Positions 1 through 10,704 of a stretch of DNA of 64,000 nucleotides are shown here, one piece after another. Where the stretch lies: positions 174,156,825 through 174,220,824 of the forward strand of contig CAXKWD010000006.1 of assembly GCA_964059195.1 (NCBI GenBank), given 5' to 3'. The stretch comes from Ectobius pallidus (taxonomy: Eukaryota > Arthropoda > Insecta > Blattodea > Ectobiidae). A program made the translations under genes and the position numbers. The notes under the pieces are model-generated. The model searched no databases. It worked only from the letters and a program-made list of their open reading frames with translations, and had not been told where the DNA came from. The first letter of the stretch is position 1. Every line of letters starts with the position of its first letter.

Positions 1-959
1 GAATGTGCAGTACATGACACATTTGTGACGTGGTTAAATAGTAAGGAATGTTTCGTCTTCAATAGAAAAAATCTTTGAAATTTCCAAGAAAATGTAGTGT
101 TTTTCTCCCACAACCACATCCAGTTGTTAAAAAAAAAAATAAAAAAAAATAGTTCTCTGAATCACAGAGGGATACAAGGGGTTGAATATGCTAACGTGTG
201 TAGCTTCTGGGCGCAGGGATTACCGGTAGGTAGTAATACAGGCTCTAGTGTAATAGGTCTATTTAATTCTGTGTACCATAGGCCTATATCTGTGTTTTAT
301 CATGATTATTGATTAGTGGCGACTTCAATAAATATAATATTCTGCAGTGCACTTGAGATATTTCAGAAAATTGGCAACTTAACAATTTTTAAGAGACTAT
401 TTTACGATAAAAAGAACCTATTTTCCAATTTTTAGAGCCTATTTTAGGTACCTAAAAGGCATTTTAGCGACCTAAAAGTCCGAAGTCTACTTGTTAGGTG
501 TTTTATGAAAAGAAAGTTGGTTTTTAAAATGGGCCCCCCTACAATGCGATTTTACCTTTTGCGGTAAAGAATTAATAAGCGATTTTAACTAAATAAGGTC
601 TCTAATAATATTGAAGTTTGAATACTTGAAGCAATGAAGTAAGAGAAGTGCATTGCGCATGTCAGCTAGGTTTGTCACTGGACCACACAATGCGCCGAGT
701 CAACAAACCTTCAGTTGTGTTGATAAACAACAGACAGACAATGGATATTAATGTATTGTTCAATTCGTTTCTAGGTTATAATAGGTTTCATAAAGCAAGG
801 AAACAATGAGTTTTTAGTAATTCTGCTCGACAATGCACAATCGTTAGTAAAGTCTTTATTGTCTTCAAGTCATCTGCAGAGTAAAACAAAGAATAAATAA
901 TAATAAAATTCCATCCCCTCTAGGAATCGAAACCAGTACATACTTTACTTTCTATTCCA
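1..959. other. AT-rich intergenic DNA, no gene seen
   Basis: No coding region, RNA gene or bounded element is supported here. The stretch near 490-560 (GTTAGGTGTTTTATGAA and what follows) resembles 32820-32890, so at least part is an old dispersed repeat. A TAGGCCTA octamer lies at 279-286. Confidence 0.5.
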
Positions 960-1230
960 CTCACACGCCGCGTGTTTGATATTGACCAATAACGTTTTGC
1001 AATTCCTCGGATATAGACCAATCACGATCTTTTATCTTATAAAATGCTTGCAAGAATGCAATAATTTTATCACAGGTAATCCCACGAGAGTTTACGAGTT
1101 TATCGATAGATTCGCGACTGCAACTTATCAACTCGAGTTGGATTTATTAAGACTATTCCATGAATAAAAATGTAACGGATTATACAAATAACAATTACTT
1201 TCGTGCTTTGTTGTATAAAATAGTATATTG
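960..1230 (+). repeat. Family A repeat, rearranged copy
   Basis: This copy carries both ends of a roughly 600-bp dispersed repeat that is more complete at 4685-5330, 23150-23715 (minus) and 32900-33468. Here the right-end block (GCGTGTTTGATATTGACCAA) appears in inverted orientation, directly followed by the left-end block (GGTAATCCCACGAGAG). It is therefore a rearranged or foldback copy. No coding capacity is visible and the class is unknown. Confidence 0.6.
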
Positions 1231-1735
1231 CGATACAAGTGCCGTAAGCGGTGCATACGGATCGAGGAAAGAGTTTGAAAAAACGAGGCGCTTGCGCAGA
1301 GTTTTTTCAATTTCCGAGATCCGTTATACACTTACGGCACGAGTATTGCATGCTATTTTTTGCACGATGATTATTTATATCAATTTATATATATATTAAT
1401 TGAGATATTAGGTGAAAATATTATGTATATACATTATTGAAGATAGATGTTTATTTCAGAAAGTGATTCGCATATGTTGGTTGTTATGGGGACCGAATAT
1501 TTGTCCTGTTAGAGTCGCCACAAAGTAGGGGGCCTTGGTCCATAAAGGCTTGCATTATGATGGATTTACTTATGGCACTTGTGCTTTTTGTAATTTTTAC
1601 CGCACGGAAATTTGTTTTGTTTCCATAGCAACAAGATTGCATACGGGAATGTCAAGTTACGATTCACAGCAACAATATTCGTAAGTACCACTAATTAGTT
1701 ACGTTGTGCAAAAAAGATTATAAATAGCATTGTTC
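1216..1735 (+). repeat. Family J repeat with internal 148-bp palindrome
   Basis: The copy starts at AATAGTATATTGCGATACAA and continues through GTTTATTTCAGAAAGTGATT to about 1735. A second copy lies at 13733-14030 in the same orientation. Positions 1216-1363 form a hairpin with arms of about 60 bp (TGCCGTAAG...GAAAAAAC against its inverse). The 13.7-kb copy jumps from the first palindrome arm straight to the downstream block. Confidence 0.6.
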
Positions 1736-1980
1736 CCTAAACCCAAAATCAGCACCGACAAAGGACAGGTGTTCTTATAGTTGCGTGGTTTCCCCAGTGT
1801 TGCCGCTGTCATTCACCTCTTCTCAAGTGAAGTAAATGCTATGGTACGTATTTGGCAGCATTGTACTGGACTGCAGACGCCTAATTAGCTTTCTATTCAC
1901 TGTTTAACAGGTCGAAGAGGATTAGGGTGGAAGCAGGTAGAGGCAGTTCTTGGAAAATAAGTCTTTAAAAAGTGAGACCC
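1735..1980 (-). repeat. Family I dispersed repeat
   Basis: About 240 bp is an inverted copy of 36150-36430. Shared landmarks are the CCCCAGTGTTGCCGC block, the CTTCTCAAGTGAAGTAAA-like block and GACCTGTCATTCAGTGAATA. No reading frame is conserved between copies. The class is unknown. Confidence 0.55.
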
Positions 1981-2437
1981 AGTCTATAGTCAATGTACTT
2001 AGGTAAAGAATTAATTCCTCATTTCGCTGACCATTTTCTGCTTCTGGGAGTTTTGTGTCGGTAACAAAGGACACGAGAGTCGATAATGTTGGGCTCTGTA
2101 ATATCCGCACTCGAGTCGCCCTTTTCCTTTAATAGCTGGAAGGGACAGAAGAGATGTAACATCGGACAGGGGAATTGAAGGGTACATTACAGGAAATGCA
2201 AAGCGAACGTCTTAACTGTTTATCTGGATGAATGTAGCAGTAATTAAAAGGGCGGGGCGCCATTAGTAATAGAGACGGGCGCCCCGGGGCTCCGCGGAGG
2301 GAGGGTTCTAATTCCATTACTCAATTTCAGATCGGCTGTATTGATTCCAAGGTATAGTTCCTATTATGATATACAGTGTGGTATTGAACTGAATATAGGC
2401 CTACGTACCCGTCAAATTATTTTAAAAACTCACAATA
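1981..2437. other. No gene seen; short GC-rich hairpin
   Basis: Nothing coding is supported. A small GC-rich inverted repeat (GGGGCGCC and GGGCGCCCC, about 2252-2287) stands out from the AT-rich background. Confidence 0.4.
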
Positions 2438-3207
2438 CAGTGAACGCCGCTTAATGTAATCGCGGTTAATGTTATCATTCGGGTAATGTTATCACTTTTA
2501 TGAAATACCGTACGGATTAATACTCATACATTACAAAATGCTGTTTATTATGATCAAATATTCGCTATATGTTATCACATTTTCCTTTTTGCGGCTTTAT
2601 TTCCAAGTACAGTAAGTCATTCAAAATTTCATTTTTAAGGGTTTCGTTTCTAACTCAACTGTGTTGTATTGGAGGTAGCAATTCTGTTCCCAGCTCACAG
2701 GATGACCAGTTCGAGGGGGTGGCATTACCTAATTTTCTCTTTTAAGCAATAAAATATGTTTCACCCCTCAGTTAAGCTGCAGTTTAGATTTATGAAGATA
2801 ACAGTGTTGACGTGCAGTGATGGCTAGTGTAAAATGAAAGGACTTTAACAGACAGGCGTTAAGATGTTTTGCTACGCGGTGTTCACCACAGATCAGGATA
2901 GACTTCCAAAAACACTTGTAACTGGGTATGGAGTATTGGTTAATGGACTCATAAAGGAAAGTAATAACTTTGTTACTGGCTGCAAAAATAGTTGCTTGCA
3001 GTCTATTACTGTATTAGCCTATGAGTGGTTCAATGATTCACAGTTACTTATTATTTTATGAATAAATATTTTAAATTCTGTTTTATAGTGTATTATCTTA
3101 TATATGAATGAATACCTTCATTTATTTCCTTCGACTACTGTTATCAATCGTTTAATATTATCAGATTAGCTACGTCCCGAAGTGATCACAATAATCGGCG
3201 TGCACTG
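2438..3207 (+). mobile_element. Family B TIR element, TA target (pogo/Tc1-like, non-autonomous)
   Basis: The ends CAGTGAACGCCGCTTAATGT and its imperfect inverse (ATAATCGGCGTGCACTG) are flanked on both sides by TA. That pattern is typical of the Tc1/mariner/pogo superfamily. Length is 770 bp. No transposase frame survives, so it is a non-autonomous or decayed copy. Relatives lie at 24690-25390 (minus), 30191-32115 and 43312-44098. The superfamily assignment rests on the TA duplication and terminal CAG only. Confidence 0.75.
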
Positions 3208-3445
3208 TATTAAGAAAGCGGGGAAGAGAATGCGAGAGTAGATGAGGAGAATACCCTATGTTTTATTACTCACTAGCTTATTACTCGGCGTTGCTTTATT
3301 TTATTTCTTTTTTTAAAAAATCGTTGAATTTTAAAGTAACCGGTTCCGATTTGCAAACCTTTGGTTCTTAAAGGTAAGCCAAAACTTTGAGAAAACATTA
3401 CTTGCATATAGAGAATGAAATTCTTTCATCTGTATTTATACTCCT

Positions 3446-3775
3446 TTTTGCTACGAGGCCATATCAGGAGTTCGGGATGTGTGTCTACACAGTAGGCCAT
3501 GGAACTATTGATTATCATTTGTTTCTATTATTGGTGTATTTCATGGTTTTAAATTTCAACTGAAATTAGGCTAATTTAATTGGATATGATACAGGATGAA
3601 ATGTTGAGGATGATTCATGGTATGTAAATATCCAATTCGTCATTTGCCTTTACGACTGGAGAAACCAAGAAAAAAAAAAACCCATGTCAAATTGGCAGGC
3701 TTTGGGATTCGAACCTGGGATGAAATTATGTTATAAGAAACTTGCGTCCGAAAACGCCTTAATTCCTGGTTAGGG
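3446..3775 (-). mobile_element. tRNA-derived SINE (family S1)
   Basis: Read on the minus strand, this is a weak tRNA-like head with a B-box (GGTTCGAATCC), followed by CCATGTCAAATTGGC-type sequence and a body ending near the CTCCTGATATGGCCTCG-like block. The same body follows the much better head at 42148-42478 on the plus strand, which identifies it as a copy of that SINE. Its A-box region is degraded. Confidence 0.7.
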
Positions 3776-3854
3776 CCTTTTGTAGCCTACACGTCTACAC
3801 CTATTTATGGCTATCTGGTGGGTCCGTATGCACTTGCACATCGTCTCAGTGGAT

Positions 3855-4090
3855 GAAGTTACAGAGCATTCTTAAAAACCTAATTATCTGTCCTGTTGAA
3901 ACATGTGCCATTATGACATGTACTTCATGCAATATGGAGATCCTGCCTCTCTGTTCATCAGTTTCTGAATAGACGGTACCATGATAAATGGATAGAAAGA
4001 GGACCAATTCCTTGGCCTCCACGCTCGCCTGACCTTAACCCACTAGACTTTTATTTGTGTGGGCATTTAAAAACTCTTGTCTATGCTATC
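3855..4090 (+). pseudogene. Degraded IS630/Tc1/mariner-group transposase fragment
   Basis: One reading frame gives a stretch with PWPPRSPDLNPLDFYLCGHL, preceded by KWIERG. SPDLNPLDF is the third-catalytic-aspartate region of DDE/DDD transposases of the IS630-Tc1-mariner group. Upstream, LLKHVPL is followed by stops and frame changes, and the expected second-aspartate motif (DGAPxH type) is broken. The remnant is followed at once by the family C element at 4117. It is non-functional. Confidence 0.75.
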
Positions 4091-4116
4091 TGGAGTGATT
4101 TCAGATATTGATAATT

Positions 4117-4584
4117 AGGGGGAGGTTTTCTATGACATGTCATATTTTCCCCCTTTGCCATTTCAGGTTTCCGACTAATTAAAACCCGATTCCAAGCATC
4201 CTGGTGAAAATGGAACAGCTTTTATTGTGCATATAACAGAATATTTAGGAAATTTTCAACCATTTTAGCATATTTAGTGTGAATATACATATTTAGGTCA
4301 TATTTTTGGCATATTTGTGTGCATATTAAAGAAATTTTGAAGTTTCATATCATATTTTGTAAATTTTGCATTATACTGATACTTTTTTAGAATTTACAGA
4401 TATTTTAAATAATTGACATTATATTTTAATAACTGAATTGTGATGAAACTTCATAAAAATATAGGCTACACAATGTGTAAGTGGTAAAGTCATATTTTAA
4501 AGTTTATTGGTCATATTTTAATGTTTTTTAGGTCATAAATGCATGCATATATCCTATTTTTTAGGTCATAGAAATCCGCCCCCT
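4117..4584 (-). mobile_element. Family C TIR element with perfect 10-bp TSD (MULE-like MITE)
   Basis: The element starts AGGGGGAGGTTTTCTATGAC and ends with the inverse GTCATAGAAATCCGCCCCCT. Both sides carry the direct repeat ATTGATAATT (4107-4116 and 4585-4594). A target duplication of 9-11 bp is typical of Mutator-like elements. Inside are many ATGACCTAAA/TTTAGGTCAT words and a GACATGTCAT palindrome beside one end. No frame is present. Copies lie at 23822-24247 and 30250-31743. Confidence 0.75.
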
Positions 4585-4684
4585 ATTGATAATTTATCTT
4601 TAAGTTTTCCGACATCCTAAAAATGATGGAGGAGGGACCAAGTTGTTAGATGCACTACTGTAGGTTGGAGATTTTGATATTTTT

Positions 4685-5330
4685 TCATAGGTAATCCCAC
4701 GAGAGTTGACGAGTTTATCGATAGATTCGCGACTGCGCAGCAGGAGCGAATTTATCTGATGCAACTCGTCAACTCGAGTTGGATTTATTAAGACTATTCA
4801 ATGAATAAAAATCCACCAGATTATACAAATAATAATAACTTTCGTGCTTTGTTCTACAAAAACAAAACTAACAGCTGCGAGATCACGGCATACTACGAAT
4901 CAACCGTCCATGAATCGATTCGAGCTGTTTTGATGTAATCAGTGCTACCACCAGAGCATATAAGACATAGTTAACTTCATTCAATTAAGCTAAAAGCAGA
5001 ACAGAATAAACCCACACGAACTGGCTTGCACAGAATCGAAATTGTGTTCTTAATCAATGTACATTTCTATTATTTCAATTTCCAAAGAAATTATGTTGTA
5101 TAAAATAATCTGTTTTCGTGCCGCTTAGTGGCAGCATCTGACTATTAATCACTGCACACTGATACTTGCGTCTCCAGTAACGACCAGACCATTTTACCCG
5201 ATAAAATGCCATCCTCGCGATTCCTACAAGAATATTGTAAGATAAACGGCCGTGATTGGTCTATATCCGAGGAATTGCTAAACGCTATTGATTAATATCA
5301 AACACGCGGCGTATGAGTTGAATAGTCAGC
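4685..5330 (+). repeat. Family A repeat, near-full copy
   Basis: This is the longest copy of family A, running from GGTAATCCCACGAGAGTTGA to about GCGGCGTATGAGTTGAATAG. It matches 32900-33468 (+) and 23150-23715 (-) throughout. It contains a local palindrome around GTTGACGAGT...ACTCGTCAAC. No TIR or coding frame is evident, so the class is unknown. Confidence 0.65.
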
Positions 5331-6194
5331 ATAATTAAATGCAATTTTTTTTTAAATTTGAAAATTACGTATGTTTTGGTGTCCAATAGATACGAAATTC
5401 TAGGGGTCTGCAAGAAGAATAGGTGCAACACACATAAGGATATCATTCTAAAAAAAGGTTTTTTTGGACTTCAATGCCTCATGAAACACGGTTTTTCCAA
5501 TGTTATCTCGATTTAGTTCGTCACGATAATACTATTCTCTATAATTGCGCTACAAATATGTACGAAAGTAAAGTATAGACTATATACACATTTTGTGGAG
5601 CTCTATTCTTTTTTTTCCCCTAGTCTCGAAGTACTCATATTAGAATAAACCTGTTTCCAGTAATTTTAGTTTTATCAGAATCCGAGGCTGCGACCTTCTG
5701 GCTGCATTTTAATTTCAGGTGCATCCCCTGCGGGCATCGTCGCAAGAAGTAATAACGAATATATATCGATATCTCGAAGTCATTATGCGAGATGCAGTCA
5801 AATTAAGTGTCTAAGTGGCTCCTGTCCATATGAGGCCATGGAATTCTGAAGCATGATTAATAACAATGACAGTAATGATATAGGGGGGCCGTGATAGCAT
5901 CGCAATTTCCAATCCAGCGAAGCAATTAAAATGCATGTCAATTGTAAGCAAAACAATTGCCACAAGTACCTGCATTTGCCAGCAGAGGGATAGAGGAATG
6001 CATGCTATCTCATTAAAAAAGAAGCACTGACGCGCTGTAACGGATGTGACGTAGGGCACGAATGTATACAATCAGTAAATAAAATGCGCCTGAAGATATG
6101 GCTTGCTTATGTGTAGCAGAAAAGACAGCACTAATACCTTAAATAATACAATAAACTAGTGATCAATCCATCGCAAGTATCTATAGTCATCATC
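5331..6194. other. Intergenic, no feature seen
   Basis: AT-rich sequence with small shadow frames only. No recognised repeat copy or coding signal. Confidence 0.4.
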
Positions 6195-7753
6195 AGAGCC
6201 CGGATTCTGATGACCTAAAGTTGTTTAAAAATTACCTACAAAATTACCCTAGATTTTAAAGAAAATGACTTAATAGTTATAAAGAATGACCTAAAAACTG
6301 ATATTTTATCTATAAAAAATTATTATTGTACACACAAAGTTGTAGATTAATTTGTACATAACTAGGAGGTGCCCGTGGCTTCGCCACGATAATTCTTTTA
6401 AAAATTAAAAATTAAGAGTATAATAATTATTAAAGCATTAATTTATTAACACTTGCACGCGAATCATTCTTGAACTAAACCATTAATAATTAATGAAACA
6501 GCTAAAATTCCGGCTTCAAGAGTACATTCTACGATTAGAAAGCGCCCCCTGGGAAAACTATATCAGAATCGATTATGCAGTTCCAAATGAACCTGTGGAC
6601 ACATAATACGTATAGTTTCTCAACTGTTTATTTACATGAATATGATGTGAATTTTATTTGATCAATTCAGTGTAATTTTCAGAAATTATATAATGTTTCA
6701 ATGGAAGGAATGGTTTGTTTGGATTATTATTATCAGCGATATTTCAAGAGATAAAACCATCAAATTTTACAGCTGTTGCCCCCGGCTTCGCCCGCCATTA
6801 TTCATTGACTCCGGGATTTTTAAGAAATTTACACCGGTAGATTATTAAAAATGTTTGTGGTTCAGAGCTATGAAAATTGTAAGTATAAATAAAATTAGGA
6901 TATTTGTTCATTGTGTTCATTTCACTTAGGCCTTATATAATAAAGAAACGGTTTTCCTTCCTAATTTTGTAGTCGTCATGAAAGTTTAGACTGCGAGAGA
7001 CGAACATCGCCGAGTATACCCGATGTCTCACGAGGCGGGCGAGCAAGCACGCTATTTAGGGCCGTTGAATTGTATAAGAGTAGATTGCAAAAACTGTAAA
7101 TGCAGAATGGATGTTATAGGTCTAAAAACTTTGTTCTTTGTTACTGATTGGAGCATTTGAGAAGAAAAGTAAGAAAATTGTTTTGAAAGTAGATCCTATT
7201 TATCACAATCCTATTAATCACTGTGATTGTTCTTTCCTCACGGAAATTTATACTGGTGCTGAGGCACTGGTGAGTCAAAATTCGGCACATCCTTTTGTGG
7301 TCTGCTGGATTATATTGTTATTTATTGAGGGTAAACAGTAGTTTGACCTCTCTGGTGCCAAGTCAACCTAATAACAATAGTAATAAAATATAACATTTCG
7401 GCGTTTCTTTGATTCTCGTGTCCGACTGAGACATGTCAACACTTTAACGCCGAATTTTTTCTTCTTGCATTAAACAAACAACACTTCAAAGACAGCACCG
7501 CTAGCGACGAAAACAAAGTTAATACACTGAATCTAAATACATGAAAATGAATCAAGAAGGAAGTAAATGACACAAAAATAACAAAATAATGACCTAAAAT
7601 TGAAATAAATGCCCTAAAAATATAAAATTGCATTAAATGACAAAAAATGACCTGATAAAAATGCATTTCTGTAATCTAGAGGCCATGATTAGGATTTATC
7701 TACAAGTTGGCAGCATCAATAAAAAGATGACATGTCATTAGAATCCGGGCCCT
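6195..7753 (+). mobile_element. Family G TIR element carrying a family E insertion
   Basis: The terminal repeats are AGAGCCCGGATTCTGATGAC and the inverse GTCATTAGAATCCGGGCCCT. Flanks are AGTCATCATC and GGTCATCACT, an imperfect duplication of about 9 bp with core GTCATCA. The subterminal GACATGTCAT word is shared with family C. About 725 bp (6361-7085) is a later insertion, because the partial minus-strand copy at 38306-38602 reads straight across that site. No transposase frame is visible. Confidence 0.65.
6361..7085 (+). mobile_element. Family E repeat inserted in family G
   Basis: The insert begins CTAGGAGGTGCCCGTGGCTT and continues with a long AT-rich block also found inverted at 13005-13612, where it ends GCCGCGGGCACCTGCTAGTT. 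Similar short end sequences occur at 10060-10090 and 10165-10190. The 38.4-kb relative of the host element lacks this segment. The class is not determined. Confidence 0.55.
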
Positions 7754-7829
7754 GGTCATCACTTCCGTTTTATCACACTAAAGAGCAATCCTTTTTCATA
7801 GGTAATCCTACGACAATCGTGTCTTAAGG

Positions 7830-8480
7830 GGTGTATTTCATTATTTTTTTCCTCACCAATGAATTGATCTACAATCTTGCAATCTGAGATGTTCTTTATT
7901 GACTACTTCTACAATTGCGTAGTATTTTCAGAATTAATCAAAATCTGTTACAGTTATGGGTAATTATCGTTTCAAAGTTTCTGTGATAATTTCCACAAAT
8001 GGCAATATTTTTGAGTGATTTTTTTTCGATATATTTGCAAACATCATATGAACAACATCATCTACAATCTTTGGAATATATACAGGTAGGGTAAAAAATC
8101 GGACCTACTAATATACCTAAGTAGCCGATATGAGCCACTGCGCATGCCTAGAACCTGCTAGGCAAGCGCAGTGGCTCATATAGGCAACTTAGATATTTTA
8201 GTAGGTTCGCTTTTTTCCCCTACCTGTACAGTATAAGTATTTTTAAGAAAATCAATTAGTAAAAATTTTCTTTTTCATTTGTAAATAGGCCTACATATTT
8301 TTTTTATTTAGAAAATAAACTAATAATGTTAAATGAATGATTGTATATAGTTTTGTTTATATGATATTAACAAATACACAAAAAAATAATCACTCGGAAA
8401 TATTGATATTTGTGGAAGTTATCAAGGATTTCATCCCTTGATGTTGGGTAGCATTTTGAGGGTGAAATACAATACTTCGT
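7830..8480 (+). repeat. Family K repeat, inverted-arm copy split by a MITE
   Basis: The stretch 7880-8080 matches 36790-37035 (ACAGTTATGGGTAATTATCG and following). The right portion (8320-8430) is an inverse of 7960-8080, so the copy is a long imperfect hairpin. The foldback MITE at 8083-8226 sits inside it. No coding frame. Confidence 0.55.
8083..8226. mobile_element. 144-bp near-perfect foldback MITE, TA target
   Basis: The element begins CAGGTAGGGTAAAAAATCGG and ends with its inverse, CGCTTTTTTCCCCTACCTG. The two arms are inverse copies almost to the centre, and TA flanks both ends. The related repeat at about 37031-37050 reads TCTGCAGTATAAATA without the insert, which is an empty site. 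It fits a Tc1/pogo-type MITE. Confidence 0.8.
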
Positions 8481-8748
8481 ATGGTGGAAAATGTCAAGAT
8501 CTGTGTTTCTTAGTGCGTGTCAGTCCTGTTTGTGTGAACACCTCGTGTCACGAATGGGTCACTTTCTTTAATTTAACGATCAGTAGAGGACAAATTGGGG
8601 AATAAACAGCTTCAAGGTGTATCAAGCTGTAGAGATTTCCTACAGATACTGAACACGTGTGATACGATTCGATAGGCCGTGATTGTACAGCTAATAAACT
8701 CACTAATGTCCTGTTCTGTCAGGAACACAGCTTCGATGTACTGTACAG

Positions 8749-9208
8749 CAGGAGTTCTCAAACTTCCTTTATTGGAGGACCCCTTTAATTATTAATGTTG
8801 TCAATGCGGACCCCTAAAAAATGACTTTACTATTTTTACTAATTTTGTAGTATTAACCATTTTAAATATATTTAATACAAAACGAATAGCTATAGGATAG
8901 AAAAAGAAAGCAGTCTGTTTGTTTTGATACATCTTTTTAAATTTCTAACATTGAATTCAATTCCAAAACGATAGAACTCTTAGTATTAATTATAAAAAAA
9001 AATTACCAATAGAACAGTTATATAGTAAAATACCACTAATTTCAGTGAGAAGGATGGTTTTTGCTTATGACAATCTCTGAAATACTGAGTTTCATTTTTG
9101 AAAACTTCAGCCTTAAATCTACTTCAATATTAAAAAACCTCCCGCGGAGCCCTCAAACCATGCCTGCGGACCCCCAGGGGTCCGTGAACCACACTTTGAG
9201 AACCCCTG
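8749..9208 (+). mobile_element. hAT-like non-autonomous element, 8-bp TSD
   Basis: The left end CAGGAGTTCTCAAACTTCC and right end CACACTTTGAGAACCCCTG are inverse, with GGACCCC and GGGGTCCG motifs just inside. The flanks CTGTACAG and CAGTACAG are an 8-bp duplication with one mismatch, as for the hAT superfamily. Length is 460 bp. No transposase is present. Confidence 0.75.
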
Positions 9209-9289
9209 CAGTACAGTACAGTGCCATCAGAAAGTCTAGCAGCTCGCAAATACGAAGGCCCGTTACTCTAGGCAACGTAATCCCTATAG

Positions 9290-10000
9290 GCATATAAGTT
9301 ATATCAGGCTTTGTCCTTATTGACTTAATTTACTTAATGACTGACAGACAATCAACGTAGAGCCTAAACTGTAATAGGTAGAGACTTGGAATTTTGAGAG
9401 TACCTTCGTTTCATAATGAAAGTGCTCACTAAGAAATAATTTTTATTTTTTTTATTTTAAATGCCAAAATCACAAGTTTTTGAGGGGACATAATACCTTT
9501 TTTTACACAGAATTATCAAATCCAATACATATTCCATGTACAGTTGTAATGACGACAGTGAATTGTTGGCAGTGGTCTCAGGTAGGTTTGGAAGTAAATG
9601 ATACGGGACTTTGACAAAGTAGAGAAGCTATCGATATAATTCATTAGTGTATATAAATATTGAGAATGGAATCCAGGAAAATAATGCACAATGTGATGCA
9701 GTCACATAACTTTCTCTACCATGGACATAGATAATACCATTTTGTCACTTTATATTTTGATGTAGAATAAGAGTTCGAATCGCAGGGACAGCATTTTCAG
9801 TTGTTTCAATCTGAGTGTGTGCCAACGAGTATGCCATATCAGAAGTCGGTAAAAAAATTATGTACTGATACGTTATTCACAGCTGTAGGCTTTATATTTT
9901 TAGTTGAGAAATATGGATGTTTATTCTAGGCCTTAAGCATGTAAAAGGAGACAAAATAGGATGGAACAATTATGTAAAAACGATGTCAGTATATAAATAT
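9290..10000 (-). repeat. Family D repeat, minus copy
   Basis: The reverse complement matches 16400-17140 and 11160-11545. Landmarks are the block with GAAACGAAGGTACTGTCAAA, the GTTTAGGCTCTA block and AAAGTTATGTGACTGCATCA. The end near 9880-9960 matches 16440-16510 inverted. No reading frame is conserved. Confidence 0.6.
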
Positions 10001-10001
10001 A

Positions 10002-10200
10002 TTTGTCTGTTAAATAGGTAATTTAAACAAAACATCTAGCAGTTAAGGATATAATCGCGGGCGAACCCGCGGCCACCTGCTAGTACAACTAAATATAATG
10101 TTTTATTTATTTGTCTGTTAAATAAGTAATTTAAACAAAACATCTAGCAGTTGAGTAAATAACTGTGGTTGAAGCTGCGGGCACCTGTTAGTACAACTTA
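10002..10200 (+). repeat. Two direct copies of a ~108-bp unit
   Basis: The sequence TTTGTCTGTTAAATA(G/A)GTAAT through CATCTAGCAGTT...CACCTG(C/T)TAGTACAACT occurs twice, starting at 10002 and 10110. Each unit contains the family E end motif (GCGGGCACCTGTTAG type). Confidence 0.7.
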
Positions 10201-10700
10201 TAAAGCTTATAAATCGCACTTTAAGGACAAGTTTAGTCCGTTGTGTCATACTGAATAGAACCCTTGCTATAAGCCAAAGAGTGCATACAATAGCAGATGG
10301 CCATGCCTTGATAGTGTTTTGTTTCCACGTACGACGCCAGAAACAAACGCCCATCGCTTCTTGTGCGTAACGTTTGCTTTATGCACCAATTAATTACCGA
10401 AGCTATTATTGAATGTTCATTTAATTAGGGATCCGTTAATTTATAGTTGTGTATAAATCAATTCCGTTTAAGGAGTTGGCAAATTACAATACGTAATTAC
10501 ACACGTATGCAAAGAGATGCGGCGTGACCGTCCAGTTTTTTTGTGAAATAGATAAATAATAATGCAGTCAAGTATTAACCCATCATGAAACCGTGTTATT
10601 TGAGATTCAATTTAGTGAGAGGAGAATATTACAGTGTATTGAGACAGCAAGAAAGGTGGGGAATCTTTGAAAAAATCAAATGATACCACACATATGTTTC
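10201..10700. other. Intergenic, no feature seen
   Basis: AT-rich; no repeat match found by eye and no coding signal. Confidence 0.4.
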
Positions 10701-10704
10701 TAGC

